From assembly GCA_030430995.1 (NCBI GenBank), contig JAUIKA010000008.1, positions 1 to 16,391 of the forward strand: a DNA stretch of 16,391 bases, read 5' to 3'. Within the stretch, counting starts at the first letter, position 1. Each line of letters opens with the position of its first letter. The notes beneath the pieces are model-generated. The model searched no databases and was not told where the DNA came from. It saw nothing but the letters and a program-made list of their open reading frames with translations. This document shows, piece after piece, positions 8,561 through 14,265 of the stretch. The position numbers and the translations under genes were made by a program. Origin of the DNA: Alphaproteobacteria bacterium (lineage in GTDB: Bacteria > Pseudomonadota > Alphaproteobacteria > Rickettsiales > Rickettsiaceae).

Positions 8561-8571
8561 ATTCACATTAT
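8557..8571 (+). promoter_or_regulatory. Second, imperfect CtrA-type box
   Basis: TTAAATTCACATTAT shares its first TTAA with the end of the perfect box and has the same ATTCACA spacer, but the last half-site is TTAT. The two overlap as an 11-bp tandem repeat. Confidence 0.35.
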
Positions 8572-8943
8572 AATCCATAGAAGATCTTTTCATATTTTTC
8601 CCCAGTTTATTACAAATAATTCAGATTATTTAAATGTTCAGTCTAGATGCAACAGATACAAAAATTTAAAATACACTATATCCGCAGTTTATATTAAATA
8701 AAACATTTGACTATAAATAGACCTTATAGTAAATTACTTAAGGAGATAATATTTAGATATTTAAAAATAAACAGGATAATAGTTAAACTATACAAGCCTG
8801 AAAAAACAGGAGCTGAATTAGCGCATATGAGCAGGAATCACCAAAGGAAATGGCTTTAGGGGGTAATTTCTCTCAAAAATGGCTAAAACAGAGAAAGAAA
8901 AGCAATATGCTTAACAAATTGAAAAATAAATAAAAGAGTTGTT
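8572..8943. other. Long leader upstream of the MFS gene
   Basis: No convincing gene is present in these 372 nt. Two short plus-strand frames exist. One, at 8749-8859 (36 codons, no ATG, with TAAGGAG just upstream at 8739), might be a gene whose start was lost. The other is a 27-codon frame at 8850-8933 rich in Lys (opening MALGGNFSQKW) that stops 10 nt before the MFS start. Neither resembles a known protein. A weak promoter-like pair lies at 8707-8735. Confidence 0.4.
8707..8735 (+). promoter_or_regulatory. Possible sigma70 promoter upstream of the MFS gene
   Basis: TTGACT (8707-8712, 5 of 6 to the -35 consensus) is followed after 17 nt by TAAATT (8730-8735, 4 of 6 to TATAAT). It would give a leader of about 200 nt before the transporter. 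AT-rich DNA produces such matches often. Confidence 0.25.
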
Positions 8944-10257
8944 ATGGGAACAATAGGTGGATCAAAAACTTCATTAACAAGGGAACAAAAGGAAGCTGTT
9001 GGCCTCCTCTCCATTGGTACGTTCTTAGAGTATTTTGATTTGATGCTATATGTACATATGGCTGTGCTTTTGAATGATTTGTTTTTTCCTAAGACAGATC
9101 CTTTTATTGCCCAACTTTTAGCTGCTTTTGCGTTTTGCTCTAGTTATTTATTTAGGCCACTAGGTGCCTTAATATTTGGTTGGATAGGGGACAACATAGG
9201 CAGGAAACATACTGTAGTAATAACAACTACAATGATGGCTGTATGCTGCGTAATGATATTTGCTTTACCTACTTATGCAGAAATAGGGATATGGTCTTCT
9301 ATAGGAATTACAATATGTAGAGTTTTACAGGGCATGTCTTCTATGGGAGAAATTGTAGGGGCTGAAATATATCTAACAGAATTAGTTAAACCACCCTTAC
9401 AGTATCCAACTGTAGCTTCATTAGGAATTTGGACAAATGCTGGTAGTGTAATGGCATTACTTATAGCTAGTGTTTTCAGCATATTTAATTGGAGATATGC
9501 ATTTTTATTAGGTGCAATCATTGCAGTTGTTGGGTTATTTGCAAGAACTAAACTTCGAGAAACTAGAGATTTTCTTGATGCACAGCTTTTAGTCAATAAA
9601 ACTCTAGATATAGCTAGTGATGTTGATGCATCATCTAAAAATAAAGTTTTATCATCCCTCAAACGTTATCAAGATAAACAGACATTAAATTTTAAAACCT
9701 TAATTGCTCATTGGGGGCTTATGTCTGCTTGGCCTGCTTGGTTTTATTTTATCTTCATATATTCAAGCGGATTGATGAAAAATCTTGGAGCATCAAATGA
9801 TTTTATTATACAAAGTAATTTTAAATTAGCTTTAGTTGCTTTGGGTAATGCATTTTTGATGACCTATTTAGTGAAATTATTTCATCCTCTAAAAATTCTT
9901 AAATTCAAAACAATTGGGTTTAGTATTTTTTGTTTGTTTTTTTATGCGGCATTTGATTTTGATACAATAACTACAGTAAGGGTTTTTCAACTAATATTTA
10001 GTCTTTTATGTCCATGTATGTGGCCTGCTGTGCCAATTGTAATCAAGTATTTACCTGTGCTGCGCCGCTTCACAGTAGCTAGCCTTATTAATGCTTGTGC
10101 AAGAATTGTGGTTCTTTTATTAACATCTTTTGGATTAATATGGATAACAAAATTATTGGGTAACAAAATGGGCAACCTATTACTTATTGCTACAATAACA
10201 ATATATTTTTATTTTTCTACTTTGTACTACATTAATCTTGAAAAAGCATCAATGTAA
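8944..10257 (+). CDS. MFS transporter, ProP-like (metabolite:proton symporter family)
   Basis: A 437-residue integral membrane protein with about 12 hydrophobic segments, the usual MFS length. The opening EQKEAVGLLSIGTFLEYFDLMLY matches the start of the ProP/metabolite-proton symporter branch, where G-x-x-x-E-(W/Y)-(F/Y)-D lies in helix 1. MFS motif A appears as GWIGDNIGRKHTV in the helix 2-3 loop, and RVLQGMSSMGEIVGAEIYLTEL is the helix 4-5 region. A longer, hydrophilic central loop (about residues 205-245) separates the two six-helix halves. Rickettsiales carry many paralogs annotated as proline/betaine transporters, and the real substrate is unknown. ATG 8944 is preceded only by a weak GAG ribosome site. 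The gene stands alone, with decayed DNA on both sides. Confidence 0.88.
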   Translation: MGTIGGSKTSLTREQKEAVGLLSIGTFLEYFDLMLYVHMAVLLNDLFFPKTDPFIAQLLAAFAFCSSYLFRPLGALIFGWIGDNIGRKHTVVITTTMMAVCCVMIFALPTYAEIGIWSSIGITICRVLQGMSSMGEIVGAEIYLTELVKPPLQYPTVASLGIWTNAGSVMALLIASVFSIFNWRYAFLLGAIIAVVGLFARTKLRETRDFLDAQLLVNKTLDIASDVDASSKNKVLSSLKRYQDKQTLNFKTLIAHWGLMSAWPAWFYFIFIYSSGLMKNLGASNDFIIQSNFKLALVALGNAFLMTYLVKLFHPLKILKFKTIGFSIFCLFFYAAFDFDTITTVRVFQLIFSLLCPCMWPAVPIVIKYLPVLRRFTVASLINACARIVVLLLTSFGLIWITKLLGNKMGNLLLIATITIYFYFSTLYYINLEKASM

Positions 10258-10413
10258 CAAAGGTTATAAGAAAAACTTCACAGATTTTTCTTTAGATACA
10301 GAATTTTATTGATATGTTATTTTTATGTATAGCCGTGCTTCAAGTTTAGGAAGAGTTCTTCTGCTTAAAACTCTTGGTTTTTTGTCTTCTATGGGCTTTA
10401 GTATTATTAAGTG
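10258..10413. other. Spacer after the MFS gene with a hairpin
   Basis: No gene is seen. AAGAGTT (10351-10357) and AACTCTT (10369-10375) form a 7-bp stem with an 11-nt loop, followed by GGTTTTTTG. It could be the transporter's rho-independent terminator or the left-end hairpin of the decayed IS200 element that starts at 10414. Confidence 0.4.
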
Positions 10414-10744
10414 ATGAGTAGATATAGAAATGGTAGCCATTATCTGTTTGAGTTGAAATATCATTTAGTGTAGATTACGAAATATAGGAAGCCAATACTG
10501 TACCAAAAAAAGAGGCAAAAACTTAGAGAAATTATATGTAGAATTTCTGTATATTTAAGGGATACAGTTCAAGGAAGCTAATGGAGAAAAGCAAACGATT
10601 AAAAAAGAATATATGGGGAGGAATCTATGGTCTAGATGGTATTTTCCCGTTAGTATTAGAAATGTAACCGATGATAGCGGAGTATATAAAAATCAGGATG
10701 AAACAGAAAGGAGGCGAAGTGATAGCTTTTCAGCTGGCTTCTAG
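10414..10744 (+). pseudogene. Decayed IS200/IS605-family transposase (TnpA, Y1)
   Basis: Three plus-strand frames can be pieced together into a Y1 transposase. Frame one gives MSRYRNGSHYLFELKYHLV, then TAG at 10471-10473 where the family has Trp, then ITKYRKPIL and LREIICRI. The central part holding the HUH metal motif is missing. In a second frame, from 10566, come SSRKLMEKSKRLKK and WGGIYGLDGIF, matching the family's SSRKL...LKK..WG..LW..GYF. A third frame gives VSIRNVTD and then NQDETE. The element is thus dead through an amber codon, an internal deletion of roughly 50 codons and two frameshifts. GGCT-TCT-AGCC (10736-10746) may be its right-end hairpin. IS200 elements move as single strands without terminal inverted repeats, so precise ends cannot be set. 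Confidence 0.85.
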
Positions 10745-10774
10745 CCGATAAATGTCGAACCACTTACTTCCTTG

Positions 10775-11440
10775 CTATAGATAAATATTTTCTGTTGCAA
10801 TCAGAGCAAGTTTTATATCTTGATAAGAGTAATCTTGTGTATTTATATTTTCTGTATTATTAATTTTTTTATATATTTTTAGTATTTCGTTTTCTAAGTC
10901 TTTTATACCTAAATATAACGATGGTACGTATATATGCAATAAACTTTCTTTAACAATTTCTTTCCTTTTTTTGTCACTCATATGTTCTATTGTTTGTAAA
11001 TTGTGGATCCTGTCGCATACCTTTATTGTCATAGCATCCTTATCATCAACGCGGTAAAGTAAATCTAGATTTTCCTCTACACTCCACTTACTTCCATCTA
11101 GTCTATCCCTGGTAAGCCGATTTACAATCTCAGCAGTTCGCCATCCAAAATTATTTAGAATCATACCTAACGTAGCATTGGTATCTTCTACAACATCATG
11201 AAGTAATGCTCCTGATATCACCTCCTTTTTTTGGAGGTAAGGTAGCATTATCCTGGTAACCTCTACAGGATGCATATAATAAGGTTCGCCAGACTTTCTG
11301 AATTGTCCTCGGTGATAATGTTTAGCAAATTTCATGGCCTTGATTATCATCTTATTATTATGTAAGCCAAATTTTTTCAAATCTTGCAGCAAAGAGGTTG
11401 AATATTGATCGTCTAATTGACTTTTTATAAAGTCGTACAT
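10775..11440 (-). CDS. Stand-alone (p)ppGpp hydrolase-like HD protein
   Basis: A 221-residue HD-domain protein resembling only the N-terminal hydrolase part of RelA/SpoT enzymes. Synthetase, TGS and ACT domains are absent. The residues that bind manganese and activate water in SpoT/Rel hydrolases are present: H57 in YYMHPVEV, H81-D82 and E85-D86 in LLHDVVEDT, and D143 and N147 in KVCDRIHNLQT. This suggests working removal of pyrophosphate from (p)ppGpp, though other nucleotides are possible. Small SpoT-like hydrolases are frequent cargo in Rickettsiales, notably in RAGE integrative elements. The gene is on the minus strand, faces the decayed IS200 copy, and has no partner gene, so it may be an island remnant that stayed intact. 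The last 40 residues are Asn/Ile-rich with no known match. Confidence 0.85.
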   Translation of the reverse strand: MYDFIKSQLDDQYSTSLLQDLKKFGLHNNKMIIKAMKFAKHYHRGQFRKSGEPYYMHPVEVTRIMLPYLQKKEVISGALLHDVVEDTNATLGMILNNFGWRTAEIVNRLTRDRLDGSKWSVEENLDLLYRVDDKDAMTIKVCDRIHNLQTIEHMSDKKRKEIVKESLLHIYVPSLYLGIKDLENEILKIYKKINNTENINTQDYSYQDIKLALIATENIYL

Positions 11441-11780
11441 AAATAATAAATTATTTTATTAACGGTAAATATACTATAACAGATTCTTACAAAATGAAAG
11501 CTGATTTATAGCGTTTTTTGGGGATCATATAATATATACATTAGTGTAAGCTATATCCTTGGGAGGTGCTGTTGCATCTATCCTTGAACGTTAGCTTTGG
11601 TTCTATTTAGTTAATGTTTCTATACAGCGATTAAAGATTTAAACATCTCAAATTTGCTATAATTATTTTGTTGGTTGTCTAATACTTCTTTTCTAAATAA
11701 AAACATAATACCAAAAAATTAATACTTGATTAATATAAAATATATTAATAATATAACATTATAAATTGAATATTCATTTT
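11441..11780. other. Intergenic region between divergent genes, no clear gene
   Basis: These 340 nt hold the upstream regions of the minus-strand hydrolase gene and the plus-strand peptide frame. No frame of useful length or recognisable RNA is seen. The middle (about 11520-11620) has a slightly richer base composition, and GGTGCTGTTGCAT at 11565-11577 recalls the ends of some insertion sequences, but no matching second end was found. The last 100 nt are almost purely A/T. Confidence 0.4.
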
Positions 11781-11912
11781 ATGAAAGAGTTAGATTTTAA
11801 AAGTTTAAACATAGTGTATGGTGGAGGGAGAGATAAGGAAAAAGAAAGGAATAGAAGTAGAGGTCGACAGATAGATATATTCAGTCTATTATATTTATCC
11901 TTTGATCACTAG
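11781..11912 (+). CDS. Possible 43-residue peptide with double-glycine-type leader
   Basis: The frame opens MKELDFKSLNIVYGGG and continues into a charged Arg/Lys/Glu stretch and a hydrophobic end (FSLLYLSF). The N terminus fits the double-glycine leader of class II bacteriocins and related secreted peptides, cut after GG by C39-peptidase ABC transporters. Counting from G15 as -1, there is L at -12, L at -7, V at -4 and G at -2; the usual E at -8 is S. The stop lies 11 nt before the protease gene, so the two could be cotranscribed. No C39 transporter or immunity gene is seen, no good ribosome site precedes the ATG, and neighbouring DNA is decayed. It may be chance or the remnant of a longer gene. 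Confidence 0.4.
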   Translation: MKELDFKSLNIVYGGGRDKEKERNRSRGRQIDIFSLLYLSFDH

Positions 11913-11923
11913 CTAGCATTTTT

Positions 11924-13307
11924 ATGAAAAAATATACCTTAGTTATTTTAACCTTCTTTATAACCTTAGTAAATGCAGAAATCCCTTCTAATGTTATAGA
12001 AAAAGCGAAGAAATCCTCTGTAAAAATAAGTTCAGAAGGGTTGTTAATGCCTTATGATCCAATGGGAAGGACATGTGGTTCTGGCTTTTTAGTTAATAAG
12101 CAACAAGGATATATAGTTACCAATCACCATGTTGTAGCCAATGGAATAGTAAATTATGAAGTTACTTTTGAAAATGGTAAAATCACAGATGCAAAGCTAC
12201 TATATTATGATATTTGGCAAGATTTTGCTGTCCTAAAGGTGGACCCAGCTCAGGTTCCAGCAAATGCAATAGAGGTTGAATTTGCTGAATCTTTTGCTAA
12301 ATATGGCCAGGAAGTCTTCATAATGCATACAGGATATATTACAAATACCTATGATATAGAAGGTATATTACCTCAGCAATGTTATACAGTTAATTTTCTC
12401 AGAGCAGGGGGGCGAGTGGTTCTGCTCTGATGAATGAAGATCGAAAAGTTACAGGAGTACATTTCGCTGGCTCCAATTCTTATAGTAATTCTTTGAAAGT
12501 GAAGTATATCTCATAGGCTTTGAAATATTTAAACAAAGGTGAAATTCCGCCAAGAAAGCATATAGGGGTTATTGTAGACTACATAAGTTTAGACAAGGCC
12601 TGCGATTACTATAACTTTCCTCAAAAACTTCATATTCAGTATGCGTCTTTAGATAAAGAAATTAAGAGAAAAGCATTGGTAGTACAAAAAATAATAGTTA
12701 GCACTCCTTCTGATAATGCTCTATTACCAGGTGATATATTATGGAAAGTAAATGGCAACTTACTAGGTGCTGATTTATATAAATTAGATATGGCAATGAA
12801 TCAATCAAAAGATTCTATAGAGCTTGAAATATACCGCCAGGGAGAAAAACAAATTGTTAAACTTGGCCTATACAATATAAATAATAAAATAACAGAATTA
12901 ATAGATTTTGCAGGTGCTATATTTTTCAGCTCTGATGACTATAACAGTATGATAATAATAATCCCAATAGGCTCTTTAAGCATAGTAAATATGAAAACAG
13001 GGAGTTTTGCAAATTATGTAGGTAAATCTTTAAAATCAAAATATACAGATTATCCAATGCTCCCTATTGCCTTTGGGGGAGAAAAAATATCTACTTTGCA
13101 AGATCTGAAAAAATAATACCAAGTTTGAAAAAGAAAATTAACTTCTTGTTTAAAACTTTTGATTATTATAAATCTTATTATAGAGGCATATTTATTAGCT
13201 CCCATGATGCCCTTTCACGATGTATAAAATTAGATAATTTAAAAGAAAATAGATATTACTTCTTTGATAAAAAAAATCTGGAATGGAAATCTGAAGTTTT
13301 AGAATAG
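11924..13307 (+). pseudogene. Broken secreted HtrA-type serine protease with PDZ domains (Nma111-like)
   Basis: Three consecutive frames together encode one protease of about 460 residues. It starts with a signal peptide (MKKYTLVILTFFITLVNA, cut likely before EIPS), then a trypsin fold with GSGF, catalytic H69 in VTNHHV and D100 in QDFAVL. The serine motif GASGSAL appears only after a frameshift in the G6 tract at 12407-12412, where one extra G would give RAGGASGSALMNED. The same frame meets an in-frame TAG at 12514-12516, then continues as ALKYLNKGEIPPRKHIGV into a PDZ domain (ALLPGDILWKVNG) and the second PDZ-like piece (IDFAGAIFF). A second frameshift in the A6 tract near 13108-13113 leads to the last 60 residues, ending WKSEVLE. 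The protease-PDZ-PDZ-like order and these segments resemble eukaryotic Nma111/Ynm3 (from memory). With His/Asp separated from Ser, no active enzyme is expected. Confidence 0.8.
12407..12412 (+). other. G6 tract at the protease frameshift
   Basis: Six G residues mark the exact point where the protease loses its frame, 5 nt before the catalytic-serine region. A seventh G restores the GASGS motif. Homopolymer tracts are prone to slippage in the cell and to sequencing error. Confidence 0.6.
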
Positions 13308-13375
13308 GTTATATAGCATATTTGCTTGGATACTAAATTATGAGGTGCTACCTTCAGTGTAGTTATGCCCGTGAG

Positions 13376-13444
13376 CGGAACCGTCAAGTTAATTTAGAGA
13401 TAGACAAACATGTTCATCCTAAAGTCAATAACTTGAAGGTTCCG
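13376..13444. repeat. Imperfect 16-bp inverted repeat, 69-bp stem-loop or MITE-like unit
   Basis: CGGAACCGTCAAGTTA (13376-13391) pairs with TAACTTGAAGGTTCCG (13429-13444) with a single mismatch; the 37 nt between are unpaired. The arms are richer in GC than the surroundings and begin and end cleanly, as the ends of a miniature inverted-repeat element would. No target-site duplication is visible. A bidirectional terminator is unlikely without T-runs. Confidence 0.6.
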
Positions 13445-13457
13445 TTTAAATCTTTAA

Positions 13458-13664
13458 TCTCTGCATAGAAAATATAACCAAATTGGAGAGAATTTAAACA
13501 TTGGTTGTAGATGCGACAGAGCCCCAAATTTACTATCGGTAGATATAGCTGGTCATGGTGGTATTTTCATTACAAAAAACAGCATAAAGTTTTTGAAAGA
13601 AAAATCTGAAATTAAACTAAAATATCTCGTTAAAAGTCCTAGAGCTAAGGAATTTGTGCTGTGA
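13458..13664 (+). pseudogene. Orphan 68-codon frame, likely 3' remnant of a lost gene
   Basis: A plus-strand frame free of stops runs from after TAA at 13455-13457 to TGA at 13662-13664 but has no ATG or plausible start. Its translation contains CDRAPNLLSVDIAGHGGIFIT and ends LKYLVKSPRAKEFVL. It reads like a real protein end (mixed hydrophobic and charged, no low complexity) and could be the C terminus of a deleted gene. The family is not recognised. It ends 5 nt before the convergent minus-strand gene. Confidence 0.35.
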
Positions 13665-13669
13665 CGCAA

Positions 13670-13960
13670 TTATTCTAAAGTAAAACTTTCTTCTCCTGAT
13701 AAAGTTATCGTAACACTATTTTGCTCATCATAGTTAAAGCCAAAATCTTCACCATCTTTAATATAAAAATTAAACCACTCATAATAATCATTATCGCTCA
13801 ACAAACTTAAGCTTGACGAGTCTGATTTTTTTGATTTTTTACTCCCCGTACTAAATGATTCTTGAATAAAATTTTCAGGTGTATTGTAGTTGCTTTCAGA
13901 AAAATTTATTTTTGCACGCATAAAACAATAGTCATCATCTCTTCTAATTTTTAATTTCAT
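13670..13960 (-). CDS. Small acidic, serine-rich protein of unknown function
   Basis: A 96-residue frame starting MKLKIRRDDDYCFMRAKINF, with a serine/lysine-rich middle (residues 36-55, KKSKKSDSSSLSLLSD) and an acidic, aromatic C-terminal half (DYYEWFNFYIKDGEDFGFNYD). No signal peptide or membrane segment is visible, and no family is recognised. The ATG overlaps the stop of the upstream minus-strand frame by 4 nt (ATGA), an arrangement of co-translated pairs that supports a real gene. It is followed only by the convergent orphan frame. Confidence 0.5.
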   Translation of the reverse strand: MKLKIRRDDDYCFMRAKINFSESNYNTPENFIQESFSTGSKKSKKSDSSSLSLLSDNDYYEWFNFYIKDGEDFGFNYDEQNSVTITLSGEESFTLE

Positions 13961-14265
13961 ACATATTCATTATTACTTAAACTTATTTTAATATCTTCAA
14001 ATTGGCCAGCAAGATCAACATTCGTTTCTTTCCCATTTAAAGTTTCCTGAAGGAAAAGAAGTTTTTCTTCTGGTAAAGTTCACCCTTTTGAATCATATAA
14101 ATCAGTGATTTTATGATAAATACGGTTTTTTTTCTCACAACTAACTTTTGCAAGCTCTCTTGTTAAAAATATTTCATATTTTTCAGCAGAAAAACATGCA
14201 AGATATCCTTCAAGTACCTTTTCTAACTTTTTCATACAATCTCTTATTTTTTCTAATTTTATCAT
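13957..14265 (-). pseudogene. Small unknown gene with an in-frame UGA
   Basis: Reading from ATG at 14265, 61 codons encode a basic helical protein (MIKLEKIRDCMKKLEKVLEG...) up to TGA at 14080-14082. The same frame then stays open for 40 more codons (TLPEEKLLFLQETLNG, later VDLAGQFEDIKISLSNNEYV) to a second TGA at 13957-13959 that overlaps the next gene's ATG. The conserved-looking coupling to that gene belongs to the second stop, so the original protein was probably about 102 residues, with the first TGA a later mutation (for example from TGG or GGA). TGG codes for Trp and TGA ends genes elsewhere here, so recoding is unlikely. The function is not recognised. The 61-residue form may still be made. 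Confidence 0.5.

Larger units (their letters stand above)
8326..8571. other. oriC: Putative replication origin (oriC-like region)
   Basis: About 245 bp combine the elements expected of an alphaproteobacterial origin. There is a 43-bp stretch of pure A/T (8326-8368) that could unwind, and four perfect DnaA boxes (TTATCCACA in either orientation) plus a fifth with one mismatch. A 16-bp palindrome lies in the middle, ATTCACA heptamers recur, and a perfect TTAA-N7-TTAA site closes the right side. Published Rickettsiales origins combine DnaA, CtrA and IHF sites; no IHF site was identified with confidence here. A caution is that the conserved genes on the left are all transcribed toward this region, opposite to the usual leading-strand preference. 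The alternative is a DnaA/CtrA regulatory or titration locus. Confidence 0.6.
13308..13669. other. Degenerate region with a strong inverted repeat and an orphan frame
   Basis: No intact gene lies in these 362 nt. Notable items are a 16-bp inverted repeat (13376-13444) and a plus-strand frame open for 68 codons (13458-13664) without an ATG; both are listed separately. The region converges with the minus-strand gene that ends at 13670. Confidence 0.5.

Noticed and set aside
8850..8933. 27-codon Lys-rich frame before the transporter as a leader peptide
   Set aside because: The possible ribosome site is too close to the ATG, and composition is what AT-rich non-coding DNA gives by chance.
8944..10257. 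Naming the transporter proP
   Set aside because: Family motifs fit, but paralogs in Rickettsiales have unknown and probably varied substrates, so a symbol would overstate the case.
11565..11577. GGTGCTGTTGCAT as an IS6-type terminal repeat
   Set aside because: Only part matches the remembered IS6-family ends, and no second inverted copy or transposase frame was found nearby.
11909..11916. CTAGCTAG palindrome before the protease start as an operator
   Set aside because: It is only 8 bp and overlaps the stop of the small peptide frame, with nothing else supporting a binding site.
14080..14082. UGA as a recoded Trp or selenocysteine codon
   Set aside because: UGA ends other genes here (RNase J, cvpA), TGG is used normally for Trp, and no selenocysteine hairpin is evident. 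A lesion is simpler.
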